A DNA stretch of 64,000 bases from Streptomyces triticagri (GCF_003429565.1 NZ_QUAK01000013.1:20046-84045); one strand, 5' to 3'. Counted from the first letter of the stretch, positions 17,315 to 28,242 are shown. A program made the numbers and translations. The notes: generated by a model from the sequence alone, not told the origin.

Positions 17315-18715
17315 TCATGCCGGACCTCGGTCCTCGGCGCCGCTCGCGGCCGCCGAATCGGCGAGCTCACGGTGCTCGGCCGCCTTCCGTTCGTAGTACG
17401 CGGCCATCCGCAGGTGGTACGCCGGGTCGCCGATCTCGTAGATGTCGGGGATGCCCGAGTGGTCCTCGTCCCGCTCCTCCTCCTCGGTGAGCCTGCGGTA
17501 CTTGGCGTTCCGGATCTTCAGCAGGACGCCGGACAGCACCGCGGCGATCAGCGAACCGCACAGCACGGCGGCCTTCACGCTGTCGGTCATCGGGCCGTCG
17601 CCTTCGAAGGCGAGTTCGCCGATGAGCAGCGAGACGGTGAAGCCGATGCCGGCCAGGGACGCGACGGCGAAGAGGTCGGGCCAGGCCAGATCGTCGCTCA
17701 GCTCCGCCCGGGTGAAGCGGGCGGCGAGCCAGGTGCCGCCGAAGATGCCGATCGTCTTGCCCACCACGAGTCCGAGGACGACCCCGAGCGTCTCCGGCTG
17801 CTCGAAGACCTTGCCGAGCGCGCCACCCGAGACGGCCACACCCGCGGAGAAGAGGGCGAACAGCGGTACGGCGAGGCCCGCGGACAGTGGCCGCACCAGG
17901 TGCTCGATGTATTCACCGGGGGATTGGGCCTCGCCCTCGCGGCGGGAGCAGCGCAGCATCAGGCCCATCGCGACACCGGCGATGGTGGCGTGCACGCCGC
18001 TGTTGTACATCAGCGCCCAGATCGTGATGCCGAGCGGGACGTACAGGTACCAGCCGCGTACGCCCTTCCGCAGCAGCAGCCAGAACAGGCCGAGTCCGAC
18101 GGCCGCGCCGGCCAGCGGCAGGAAGTTGATCTCGCTGGTGAAGAACACGGCGATGATCAGGATCGCGAAGAGGTCGTCCACCACGGCCAGGGTCAGCAGG
18201 AAGGCGCGCAGCGCGGACGGCAGCGAGGTGCCGATCACGGCGAGCACGGCGAGCGCGAAGGCGATGTCGGTGGCGGTCGGCACGGCCCAGCCGCTCAGCG
18301 ATCCGTCGCCGGTCACATTGACCAGGACGTAGACCAGGGCGGGGGCGATCATTCCGCAGAGTGCGGCGACGACCGGCAGGATCGCGGCCTTGGGGTCGCG
18401 CAGTTCGCCCGCGACGAGTTCCCGCTTGAGCTCGATGCCGGCGACGAAGAAGAAGACCGCGAGCAGTCCGTCGGCGGCCCAGTGCTGGATGCTCAGATCG
18501 AGGCCGAGAGCGTGCGGTCCTATGTGGAAACTGCGCACCGATTCATAGGCGTCGCGCAACGGAGTGTTCGCCCAGATCAGGGCGGCGACCGCGGCGAGGA
18601 GGAGCAGGATGCCGCCGACGGTCTCGGTACGCAGGGCCTCGGCGACGAAGTTCCGCTCGGGCAGGGACAGTGGACCCATGACCTTGCGGTCGTTGCGGGG
18701 AGCGGGCGCGGCCAC
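17315..18715 (-). CDS. nhaA: Na+/H+ antiporter NhaA
   Basis: Secondary antiporter exchanging cytosolic sodium for protons (466 residues). It shows the expected run of about 11-12 hydrophobic helices, with the transport-site pair DD in TLAVVDDLFAILIIA (about residues 165-180) and the unwound-helix sequence VPTATDIAFALAVLA. The C-terminal 60 residues are charged and extend beyond E. coli NhaA. It starts at ATG 18715 and stands alone on the minus strand. Confidence 0.94.
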   Translation of the reverse strand: MAAPAPRNDRKVMGPLSLPERNFVAEALRTETVGGILLLLAAVAALIWANTPLRDAYESVRSFHIGPHALGLDLSIQHWAADGLLAVFFFVAGIELKRELVAGELRDPKAAILPVVAALCGMIAPALVYVLVNVTGDGSLSGWAVPTATDIAFALAVLAVIGTSLPSALRAFLLTLAVVDDLFAILIIAVFFTSEINFLPLAGAAVGLGLFWLLLRKGVRGWYLYVPLGITIWALMYNSGVHATIAGVAMGLMLRCSRREGEAQSPGEYIEHLVRPLSAGLAVPLFALFSAGVAVSGGALGKVFEQPETLGVVLGLVVGKTIGIFGGTWLAARFTRAELSDDLAWPDLFAVASLAGIGFTVSLLIGELAFEGDGPMTDSVKAAVLCGSLIAAVLSGVLLKIRNAKYRRLTEEEERDEDHSGIPDIYEIGDPAYHLRMAAYYERKAAEHRELADSAAASGAEDRGPA

Positions 18716-18913
18716 GGTGCGATACCTCCGGAAGACGGGTACAACGAACTCGTTGCCGACCAGACTTCCCGGCGCACCTTGTCATGCGTCTCGTGTGACT
18801 GACGCTGGTCTCACCCTACCTGCCTGGTATAAGGCCGTACATGCGGCGATCTTCGCACCGGTGGGCGTCGGCCGCGCGGCGTGCACCCCGGCAGGTGTTC
18901 GGCGCGAACACCG
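18716..18913. other. Region between nhaA start and acs terminators
   Basis: Holds the nhaA promoter. No gene or RNA is recognised. Confidence 0.4.
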
Positions 18914-18985
18914 GACAGGGCACCCGGCGGGAGGCCGGATGCCCTGTCGTGGCGATGCGGCGGCCCGCTGATGCCGAGCGGGCCG
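18914..18985 (-). terminator. Double hairpin terminator of acs
   Basis: On the minus strand the acs stop is followed by CGGCCCGCT/AGCGGGCCG (18961-18985, 7-base loop). A longer stem follows, GACAGGGCA (18914-18922) with TGCCCTGTC (18940-18948), extended inside by CCGGC/GCCGG. Confidence 0.75.
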
Positions 18986-19005
18986 GGTGACTCAGTCGTA
19001 TCGGC

Positions 19006-20961
<1,956 letters not shown>

Positions 20962-21089
20962 GACATCTCCCTTACGGTGCTTTGTCGCTGGGCGACCGTT
21001 GTGTCCCAGGCCACAGCTCATCAGACGCCCGCCCCTGGTGACAAGGGCTTGTGGAAAACTGGTTTAGACCTGTGCGCCTTGTGCCGGGT

Positions 21090-21116
21090 GTGTGGCCCCG
21101 GAGGGTGGGGCCACAC
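21090..21116 (-). terminator. Terminator of the SulP-carbonic anhydrase gene
   Basis: Perfect 10-base stem GTGTGGCCCC (21090-21099) with GGGGCCACAC (21107-21116), 7-base loop, 28 bases after the stop on the minus strand. No T-tract. Confidence 0.65.
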
Positions 21117-21144
21117 AGTCTCACGGAGCCCGGGACGCTCCGGT

Positions 21145-23496
21145 TCAGACGCGCGCCGCCTGCAGGCGCGCGGGAGCCACCACGTCGAACAAATCGTCCG
21201 CGCCGGTGAGCAGATACGCCTGCGCCTCACCCACGTGGAAGTACATCCCGTGCAGCGCGAGGCTCCCGTCCGCGAGTCTCCGCTCGACCGACTCGTGGGC
21301 GCGCAGATGCTCCAACTGCTGGATCACATTGGTCAGACACAGCTGCTCGACCGCGTCGGCCGGCGGACGGCCCGCGATCCGCGCCCAGTTGGGCCCCTGC
21401 CGCGACATCCTCTCCACGCTGGGAGCGCCGTGCCGCAGCCAGCGCCGCAACGGGGTGGCGGGCAGCTCGTGCGGATCGGCCGCCATCGAGGGGCCGTCCG
21501 CGGCGTCGTCCGCCCCGTCCGTACGCTGCGCACCCTGCAGCAGCGCCTGCATGCCGCCGCAGCCGGAGTGCCCGCACACCGTGATCGAATCGACCTCGAG
21601 CACGTCCACGGCGTACTCGATCGCCGCCGCCACCGAGTCGTCCCCGCTCTCCTCGCCGGGCGGCGGCACCAGATTGCCCACGTTCCGTACGACGAACAGG
21701 TCGCCCGGCCCGCTGGACGTGATCATCGACGTCACGACCCGGGAGTCCGCGCAGGTCAGAAAGAGCTGCGAGGGGCGCTGGCCCTCCTCGGCGAGCCGGG
21801 CCAGCTCGCCGCGCACCAGCGGCGCGGTGTCCCGCTGGAACGCGCTGATCCCGCTGGCCAGTTGATGCCCGCGCCGCTCGCCGTGCTCGGCCGGGCGCTC
21901 GCAACGGTGATTGCGCCAGGCCGTCCAGGGCCGGCAGCAGTGGTCGCCCCGCCCGGCCGGCTCGGCGATCCGCCCGCCGGAGCGACCGGTCAGCTCGACC
22001 GACCCCCCGTGCGTGGTGTGCGAATCCTGCCAGTCCTGCAGTGCCTCGTACGCGGCGTGATCCATGAACGAACCGTCCAACTCCACCACCGCATCCGCCG
22101 TATGCGGTACGAGATGCAGGGTCCGGGTCAGCCGGGGCACGGCGAGGAACGTCAACTGGCCGCGCACCCGCACATGGTGGACCCCTTCCCGCTCCTCATG
22201 GGTGATCCGGGTGCGCGAGAGCCGGTGCAGCGCCACCGCGACCGCGACGACGATGCCGATCGCCACCCCTTCCAGGACCCCGAGCAGGACGACTCCCACG
22301 GTGGTCGCCCCGTACACCAGGACCTCGCGATGGCGGGTGACATTACGGATGTGGGTGAGCGAGACCATCTGTACGCCGACCGCCATGACGAGCGCGGCCA
22401 GCGCGGCGAGCGGGATCAGATCGAGCACCGGAACCAGGACGAGGGCGGCGATCACCACCCAGATGCCGTGCAGAATGGCCGAGTTGCTGCTCACGGCACC
22501 CGCTCGGACATTCGCCGAGCTGCGTACGGCGACGCCGGTGACGGGCAGGCCGCCGAGGGTGCCCGAGACGATGTTGGCCGCGCCCTGGCCGCGCAGTTCG
22601 CGGTCGAGGTGGGCGCGTGGCACGCGTGGTCCGGACTTGCGGCTCGCGGCCAGCTTGTCGATGGCGACGGCGGAGAGCAGCGACTCGACGCTGCCGACCA
22701 GGGTGATGGTGAGCACCGCGGCGATGAGCCCGAGCACCGGGCCGTCGGGCAGTCCGACGAGCGCATGGCTGCTCCAGGACGGCAGATCGACCCGGTCGAG
22801 GCGCAGCCCGCCGATCGCGGCGACCAGCGTGGCCACGGTCACCGCGGCGAGCGCCGCCGGCACCGTGCGCAGCAGTCGCCCGGACCGGCCGGGGATCCTG
22901 GGCCAGCCGAGCAGCACGACCAGGGTGAGCGCGCTGACCGATACCGCGGCCGGGTGCAGGTCGGCCAGTTGGGAGGGCAGTTGGCGGACGTTGTCCACGA
23001 CCGAGCTGTGCGGACTGCCGCCGAGCACGATGTGCAGCTGCGCGAAGGCGATCGTGATGCCGATGCCGGCCAGCATGCCGTGCACGATCGCGGGACTCAC
23101 GGCCAGGGCGGAACGGGCCACTCGGAGGAAGGCCAGGCCGAGTTGGGCGAGCCCGGCGAGCACGGTGATGGCGCAGGTGGTGCGCCAGCCGTACTGCTGG
23201 ATGAGATCGGCGGTCACCACCGTCAGGCCCGCGGCGGGGCCGCTGACCTGCAGGGGTGCGCCGCCGAACGCTCCGGCGACGATTCCGCCGACGGCGGCCG
23301 CGACGAGCCCGGCCTGCAGCGGGGCGCCGGTGGCCAGAGCGATCCCGAGGGACAGCGGGAGGGCGATCAGAAAGACGGCGATCGAGGCGGAGACATCGGC
23401 TCCGGCGATACGGCGGCGGCGCTGCGGCGGACCGTGCGGCCGCTGGTCGTGGGTGGGGCCGGAGTCGTCGGCGCGGGCGGGGACAGAAGCGGACAT
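21145..23496 (-). CDS. SulP-family anion transporter fused to a beta-carbonic anhydrase
   Basis: Predicted bicarbonate (or other anion) importer joined to the enzyme that interconverts CO2 and bicarbonate. The N-terminal about 430 residues are a SulP permease with about ten to twelve hydrophobic helices, followed by a short STAS-like linker (about 440-510). The C-terminal about 240 residues are a beta-carbonic anhydrase with zinc/catalytic motifs CADSR and HSGCGG. Such fusions were described as a distinct bicarbonate-transporter type. ATG 23496 (783 residues) is chosen because GGGAAA lies just upstream. An open extension to 23592 exists. It is divergent from the lipoprotein gene across a 306-base operator-rich gap. 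Confidence 0.9.
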   Translation of the reverse strand: MSASVPARADDSGPTHDQRPHGPPQRRRRIAGADVSASIAVFLIALPLSLGIALATGAPLQAGLVAAAVGGIVAGAFGGAPLQVSGPAAGLTVVTADLIQQYGWRTTCAITVLAGLAQLGLAFLRVARSALAVSPAIVHGMLAGIGITIAFAQLHIVLGGSPHSSVVDNVRQLPSQLADLHPAAVSVSALTLVVLLGWPRIPGRSGRLLRTVPAALAAVTVATLVAAIGGLRLDRVDLPSWSSHALVGLPDGPVLGLIAAVLTITLVGSVESLLSAVAIDKLAASRKSGPRVPRAHLDRELRGQGAANIVSGTLGGLPVTGVAVRSSANVRAGAVSSNSAILHGIWVVIAALVLVPVLDLIPLAALAALVMAVGVQMVSLTHIRNVTRHREVLVYGATTVGVVLLGVLEGVAIGIVVAVAVALHRLSRTRITHEEREGVHHVRVRGQLTFLAVPRLTRTLHLVPHTADAVVELDGSFMDHAAYEALQDWQDSHTTHGGSVELTGRSGGRIAEPAGRGDHCCRPWTAWRNHRCERPAEHGERRGHQLASGISAFQRDTAPLVRGELARLAEEGQRPSQLFLTCADSRVVTSMITSSGPGDLFVVRNVGNLVPPPGEESGDDSVAAAIEYAVDVLEVDSITVCGHSGCGGMQALLQGAQRTDGADDAADGPSMAADPHELPATPLRRWLRHGAPSVERMSRQGPNWARIAGRPPADAVEQLCLTNVIQQLEHLRAHESVERRLADGSLALHGMYFHVGEAQAYLLTGADDLFDVVAPARLQAARV

Positions 23497-23802
23497 GTTT
23501 TCCCGTCTCGTGAGGGATCTGCGCATGGGTGTGCGCGGGACCGGCAGTGCGGAGAAAGGGGACGGTTGCTTGAGGGCGGCGGGAATCGCCAACTCTCAGT
23601 AAACGGACAGTAATGGAGAGTAAAGAATTGGGTCGGGCGAGCCGGGCAAATGGTGCATCCATTCACTCAACTGAGCGAATAGAGCATCTTTGCGGCTTGT
23701 CGTACCTTTCGCTCCGTTACGGCGTGCGATTTTGGCGGCGCCATCGGCAGGGCGGTCGCGCAGCTGCCGAAGAGACCCCGACCCGAAGGAAGAGGTGGGC
23801 GG
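23497..23802. promoter_or_regulatory. Divergent control region with palindrome and phased repeats
   Basis: It contains the imperfect 20-base palindrome ATTCACTCAACTGAGCGAAT (23661-23680, 16 of 20 positions symmetric). Three AGTAA repeats lie at 23598, 23609 and 23619, about one helical turn apart. Both look like regulator sites for the SulP-CA gene, the lipoprotein gene, or both. Confidence 0.5.
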
Positions 23803-25098
23803 ATGAAGGCCGCCACCAGGAGACTTGCCGCGGGTGTCGCCGTCGCGGCCTGCACCGTGGGACTAGTCAGCTGCTCGGGCGGAGAGTCCGGGCAGCAGAA
23901 GAACGAAGGGGCGCACGGCCCCAAGAAGGCGGCGCCCGCCCCGAAGAGCGCGGTACGCCTGATCGGCGACGGCTCGACCGCGTACACCGGGGCGCAGCCG
24001 AAGCAGCCCAAGCCCGAGCGTCTGAAGCCCGGTCAGAAGCCGCCGCAGTTCGTGGTGTTCTCCTGGGACGGCGCGGGCGAGGACAGCCAGAAGCTCTTCT
24101 CGCACTTCCGCGAGGTGGGCAAGGCCAACAACGCCACCATGACGTACTTCCTCAGCGGCGTGTACATGCTGCCCGAGGGCAAGCGGGGTCAGTACAGCCC
24201 GCCGCAGCACGAGCAGGGCAGCTCCGACATCGGTTTCAATGACGCCCAGGGCATCAAGGACACCGTGGAGCAGCTGCGCGGCGCCTGGCTCGACGGCAAC
24301 GAGATCGGCACCCACTTCAACGGCCACTTCTGCGGCAAGGGCCGGGGCGTCGGCGAGTGGTCCGTGGCGGACTGGAAGAGCGAGATCAACCAGGCCAAGT
24401 CGTTCGTCAAGCAGTGGAAGACCAACACCGGCGACAAGAAGGCCTCGCCGCTGCCCTTCGACTACGACAAGGAACTCGTCGGGGCCCGCACTCCCTGCCT
24501 CGAGGGCCAGCAGAACTTCATGAAGGCCGCACGCGAACTCGGCTTCCGCTACGACACGAGCGGCGTCAACAACCAGCTCTGGCCCAAGAAGAAGGAGGGA
24601 CTGTGGGACCTGTCCATGCAGCTGGTCCCCGTGCCCGGCCGGGCCTTCGAGACGCTGACCATGGACTACAACTTCATGGTCAACCAGTCGGGCGGCACCA
24701 CGAAGGGCGACCCCGCCAAGCACGAGTACTGGGGCGACCAGATGCGTGACGGCCTGCTCCAGGGCTTCGAGCGCGCATACAACGGCAACCGTGCCCCGCT
24801 CGTCATCGGGAACCACTTCGAGTCGTGGAACGGCGGCACCTATATGCGTGCCATCGAGGAGACCATCGAGCGCGTCTGCACCAAGAAGGAGGTGCGCTGC
24901 GTCTCCTTCCGTCAACTCGCCGACTGGCTCGACGCCCAGGACCCGAAGGTCCTGGAGAAGATGCGCAAGCTCGGTGTCGGCAAGGCGCCGAAGGAGGGCT
25001 GGCCGGCGTACCTCTCCGGCAAGCCCGCCCCGGCGCCCAAGGGCGTACCGGGCGCCCCGGCGGTCAAGCCGGGAGAGGGGCACAAGGAGCAGCACTGA
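23803..25098 (+). CDS. Lipoprotein with polysaccharide-deacetylase-like domain
   Basis: A 431-residue secreted lipoprotein: signal MKAATRRLAAGVAVAACTVG with lipobox VSC (cysteine about residue 24), then a charged, Pro/Lys-rich linker to about 80. The rest matches the NodB fold: FSWDGAGED (first aspartate), EIGTHFNGH (HxxxH metal ligands), and GARTPCLEG (RxP motif). It probably removes acetyl groups from a cell-wall or extracellular glycan. ATG 23803 follows GGAAGAGGTGG. The last 35 bases overlap the convergent ATPase gene. Confidence 0.83.
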   Translation: MKAATRRLAAGVAVAACTVGLVSCSGGESGQQKNEGAHGPKKAAPAPKSAVRLIGDGSTAYTGAQPKQPKPERLKPGQKPPQFVVFSWDGAGEDSQKLFSHFREVGKANNATMTYFLSGVYMLPEGKRGQYSPPQHEQGSSDIGFNDAQGIKDTVEQLRGAWLDGNEIGTHFNGHFCGKGRGVGEWSVADWKSEINQAKSFVKQWKTNTGDKKASPLPFDYDKELVGARTPCLEGQQNFMKAARELGFRYDTSGVNNQLWPKKKEGLWDLSMQLVPVPGRAFETLTMDYNFMVNQSGGTTKGDPAKHEYWGDQMRDGLLQGFERAYNGNRAPLVIGNHFESWNGGTYMRAIEETIERVCTKKEVRCVSFRQLADWLDAQDPKVLEKMRKLGVGKAPKEGWPAYLSGKPAPAPKGVPGAPAVKPGEGHKEQH

Positions 25099-26098
25099 CT
25101 CCTGCGCCCTGACGGATCCCGTCACCGGGAACGAGACCCTCACCGAGTACGAAGGCGGGGTCGATCTGGTCCGCCAGATCGGCGCCCGTCTTCGCATTTC
25201 CCCAACTCGCCGCGTTCTTGCGGTGGAAGTGGACCATCTGGCGCGTGTAACGCTCCCAGTCCCGCTGCTCGTACGAGGCGTCCGCGGCTGCCGCCATCGT
25301 CCGCAGGGCGGTGGCGTTCGCCGGTTCGAGCCGGTCGAAGGGGTGCGGGCGGCCTTTCTCCATCGCGCGTACCCAGTCGGAGTGGGCGAAGGTGACGAGC
25401 AGGTCGTCGCCGACCTCGTCGCGCAGGAAGGCGATGTCGTCCTCGCCCTGCACCTTGTTCCCCACCACCGCCAGAGCGATGCCGAAGTCCTGGGCGTAGT
25501 TCTTGTACTGGCGGTAGACGGACACCCCCTTACGGGTGGGCTCGGCGACCAGGAACGTCAGGTCGAAGCGGGTGAACATGCCGGAGGCGAAGGAGTCGGA
25601 GCCGGCCGTCATGTCGACCACCACGTACTCGTCGCGGGCGTCGACGAGGTGATTGAGGCAGAGCTCCACCGCTGCGACCTTGGAGTGGTAGCAGGCGACA
25701 CCCAGATCGGACTCGGTGAAGGGACCGGTGACCATCAAACGGGCGGCGGCGCCGTCGAGTTCCACACTCCGGGCACAGGCCGCGTACACCGGATTCTCCT
25801 CGCGCACCCCGAGCAGCCGCGAGCCCTCGCCGGGCGGCGTCGTCTTGATCATGGTCTCCGCGGACGGGATCCGTGGATTCGTGCCGCGCAGATAGTCCTT
25901 GATGAGAGGCAGCTGCGCTCCCATCGGGGGCAGCGCGGCGGCCTCCTCGTCGTCCAGACCGAGGGCGGCCGCGAGGTGCTGGTTGATGTCCGCGTCCACC
26001 GCGATGACCGGGGTCTCGGCGGCCGTGAGATGGCGGACGAAGAGCGAGGACAGCGTCGTCTTGCCGCTGCCGCCCTTCCCGACGAAAGCAATTTTCAT
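25064..26098 (-). CDS. CooC/MinD-type P-loop ATPase
   Basis: About 344 residues from ATG 26098. It has a deviant Walker A KGGSGKTTLSS at residues 7-17, the VDADINQHLAAALG switch, and YVVVDMTAGSDSFASG as Walker B. NKVQGEDDIAFLRDEVGDDL is a typical later SIMIBI motif. CooC-like proteins insert metals or act as maturation ATPases; the client here is unknown. GTG 26104 and TTG 26107 are also possible starts. Its 3' end reaches 35 bases into the convergent lipoprotein gene. Confidence 0.83.
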   Translation of the reverse strand: MKIAFVGKGGSGKTTLSSLFVRHLTAAETPVIAVDADINQHLAAALGLDDEEAAALPPMGAQLPLIKDYLRGTNPRIPSAETMIKTTPPGEGSRLLGVREENPVYAACARSVELDGAAARLMVTGPFTESDLGVACYHSKVAAVELCLNHLVDARDEYVVVDMTAGSDSFASGMFTRFDLTFLVAEPTRKGVSVYRQYKNYAQDFGIALAVVGNKVQGEDDIAFLRDEVGDDLLVTFAHSDWVRAMEKGRPHPFDRLEPANATALRTMAAAADASYEQRDWERYTRQMVHFHRKNAASWGNAKTGADLADQIDPAFVLGEGLVPGDGIRQGAGVSAAPCAPLPA

Positions 26099-26186
26099 GT
26101 TCACCAAGCGTAGTGGCGCGCTCGCGGTGGGTTGCAGTCCGGCGTGAAGAAGACCACTCCTTCGTGGGGCGGTGCCATTGGGTGCG

Positions 26187-26192
26187 TAGTGT
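26187..26192 (+). promoter_or_regulatory. Candidate -10 box for a leaderless transcript
   Basis: TAGTGT lies 7 bases before ATG 26200, the spacing expected when transcription begins at the start codon. No Shine-Dalgarno is seen before that ATG. The -35 box is not clear. Confidence 0.4.
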
Positions 26193-26199
26193 CGTACTT

Positions 26200-27015
26200 A
26201 TGAGTACGACAGCCGATCCGCTCTCCGTTCTCGGCTCCCTCCCGGGCGTCGCCGACAGCGTGGAGTCGGTGCGCAAGTCCGTCGACCGGGTCTACGGTCA
26301 CCGGGTCATGCGGCGCCGCAGCAACGAGATCACCTCGGAGGCCGCGCTGCGCGGAGCCCGTGGCTCCGCCGCACTCGCCGGCGCCGACTGGGCGCTCGAA
26401 GAGGTGCGCAGGCGCAGTGACTTCGGCGGTAAGGACGAGGCGCGTGCGATCGGCGCGGCCCTGCGGCTGACCGCGGAGGCGGGGCAACTGCTCTCCATCT
26501 GGCGGCAGTCACCGCTGCGCGTACTGGCGCGTCTGCACCTGGTCGCCGCCGGGGTGCAGGACGAGGCGGTGGGCCGGCCGCGGCAGGCGGGCGAACCGGT
26601 CGACGAGCCGCTGATCGAGGTGGCGCTGCCCGATGCGGACGAGGTGGCGGGCCGCCTCGAGGGCCTGTCCCGGCTGATCGTCGAAGGCAGTTCGGCGCCG
26701 GCGCTCGTCACCGCGGCGGTGGTGCACGGTGAGCTGCTCGCGCTGCGGCCGTTCGGCTCCTACAACGGTCTGGTCGCGCGTGCGGCGGAGCGCATCGTGC
26801 TGGTCGGCAGCGGTCTCGATCCGAAGTCGGTGTGCCCGGCCGAGGTGGGGCATGCGGAGCTCGGGCGGGCGGCCTACTGTGCGGCGCTCGACGGCTATGT
26901 CTCCGGTACGCCGGAGGGGATGGCGGCCTGGATCGTCCACTGCGGCAAGGCTGTCGAGCTCGGGGCGCGGGAATCGACGGCTGTGTGTGAAGCACTGCAG
27001 CGCGGGGCGGCCTGA
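26200..27015 (+). CDS. Fic-like protein with degenerate catalytic motif
   Basis: A 271-residue, helix-rich protein. The segment VHGELLALRPFGSYNGLVARAAERI (about 178-202) aligns with the Fic motif HxFx[D/E]GNGRxxR, but the catalytic histidine and several motif residues are replaced (LRPFGSYNGLVARA). Adenylylation activity is therefore doubtful. An N-terminal ALRGARGSAALAGADWALEEV helix resembles the partner/inhibitory segment of Fic proteins. The S. coelicolor counterpart is often labelled oxidoreductase, which the sequence does not support. An apparently leaderless start is used at ATG 26200. Confidence 0.7.
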   Translation: MSTTADPLSVLGSLPGVADSVESVRKSVDRVYGHRVMRRRSNEITSEAALRGARGSAALAGADWALEEVRRRSDFGGKDEARAIGAALRLTAEAGQLLSIWRQSPLRVLARLHLVAAGVQDEAVGRPRQAGEPVDEPLIEVALPDADEVAGRLEGLSRLIVEGSSAPALVTAAVVHGELLALRPFGSYNGLVARAAERIVLVGSGLDPKSVCPAEVGHAELGRAAYCAALDGYVSGTPEGMAAWIVHCGKAVELGARESTAVCEALQRGAA

Positions 27016-27408
27016 GCCTGAGCGGCAGTCGTAGCGCGCGAACGGCCTGAACAGGGTTGCGGCGGTACCGGTCCCGGTACCGCCGCTGGCATGTCCGCCC
27101 AGTTACCAAGCGTCCTCGTGTATTTGCCCATCAGGTCGGGGTCTTTGCCCGTTGCCTGGTGCGGCTGGCCCGTAATCGACGGGTCGACGTCGCGTGGGTG
27201 CTGTACGTCCATGCGCGGTCCGTGGGGCCAAATTGCGTTACTAGGTAATCCTCTCGGATGTCCTTGGTCTCGCGGGCCGTTGAATCCTTTGTACTCCTGT
27301 CACCCGGGATGCGAAAGCCCTGGACGCAGTTCTTTACTTTTAGCTTCAAACAGGTATAAATCGGGCGCAGAATATAAGGGACAGAAGCGGCGGTCGGGCT
27401 CGAGCCGG
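27016..27408. other. Convergent intergenic region with an AT-rich block
   Basis: A perfect hairpin GGCGGTACCG/CGGTACCGCC (27061-27084) probably ends the Fic-like transcript. From about 27220 to 27390 the sequence is unusually AT-rich for this genome and contains TATAAAT and TATAAG on the plus strand. The minus strand is open from ATG 27212 (MDVQHPRDVDPSITGQPH...), with coding-like third positions for about 45 codons, but it runs on into the antisense of the Fic-like gene. No gene is confidently called. Confidence 0.4.
27061..27084 (+). terminator. Hairpin terminator after the Fic-like gene
   Basis: Perfect 10-base stem with a GTCC loop, 46 bases after the stop; no T-tract. Confidence 0.6.
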
Positions 27409-28242
27409 TCAGGAGACCGCGGCGCGGCGCCTGCTCGTGTACCAGACGAGTCCCGCGGTGGCCGCCGCGGCGCCGACGGCGGCGGCAGCCAGCAGGGCGG
27501 GGCGCGGCGGGACTGTCAGCGACGGGACGCGCTGCTTGAGGGGAACCGGCCGGTGGAAGTCGAGAATCGGCCAGTCCCGGGTGATCGCCTCGCGGCGCAG
27601 GCTGCGGCCCGGGTTCACCGCGTGCGGGTGGCCCACGGCCTCCAGCATCGGCAGGTCGGTGGCCGAGTCGCTGTAGGCGTAGCAGCGCTCCAGGTCGTAG
27701 CCCTCGCTCCTGGCCAGCTCCCGGATCGCCTCCGCCTTGGTCGGCCCGTACGCGTAGTACTCCACCTCGCCGGTGAAGCAGCCGTCGTCGCCGACCACCA
27801 TGCGGGTGGCCACCACGCGGTCCGCGCCGAGCAGTTCGCCGATCGGTTCCACCACCTCGGCGCCGGAGGTGGAGACGATCACCACGTCCCGTCCGGCGGT
27901 GTGGTGCTCCTCGATGAGGGAGGCGGCCTCGTCGTAGATGATCGGGTCGATCAGATCGTGCAGAGTCTCCGCGACGATCTCCTTGACCTGCTGCACATTC
28001 CAGCCGCGGCACAGGGCCGAGAGGTATTCGCGCATCCGCTCCATCTGATCGTGGTCCGCGCCGCCGGCGAGAAACACAAACTGGGCGTAGGCGGTACGCA
28101 GAACGGCCCTGCGGTTGATCAGTCCACCGTGGTAGAACGACTTGCTGAAGGTGAGCGTGCTCGACTTCGCAATGACCGTCTTGTCCAGGTCAAAGAAGGC
28201 GGCTGTCCGAGGTGACGAGTGGTTTTCCACGGGGTCGAGCAT
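27409..28242 (-). CDS. HAD-superfamily IB phosphatase with C-terminal membrane helix
   Basis: Predicted phosphatase (277 residues) of the HAD-IB (SerB-like) subfamily. Motif I FFDLDKTV (nucleophile and acid aspartates, about 16-23), motif II VIVSTSG (about 121-127), motif III lysine in GPTKAEA and motif IV YSDSATDLPML are all intact. A hydrophobic helix near the C-terminus (about 247-268), followed by RRRAA, suggests membrane tethering. Related Streptomyces proteins were named for inhibition of morphological differentiation. ATG 28242 is used; GTG 28230 is an alternative. It is divergent from the 6C RNA and ssd, as in M. tuberculosis (Rv3661/Rv3660c). Confidence 0.9.
   Translation of the reverse strand: MLDPVENHSSPRTAAFFDLDKTVIAKSSTLTFSKSFYHGGLINRRAVLRTAYAQFVFLAGGADHDQMERMREYLSALCRGWNVQQVKEIVAETLHDLIDPIIYDEAASLIEEHHTAGRDVVIVSTSGAEVVEPIGELLGADRVVATRMVVGDDGCFTGEVEYYAYGPTKAEAIRELARSEGYDLERCYAYSDSATDLPMLEAVGHPHAVNPGRSLRREAITRDWPILDFHRPVPLKQRVPSLTVPPRPALLAAAAVGAAAATAGLVWYTSRRRAAVS

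Noticed and set aside
26895..27212. A 105-codon minus-strand gene
   Set aside because: More than a third is antisense to the Fic-like gene and there is no ribosome site; kept only as a low-interest observation.
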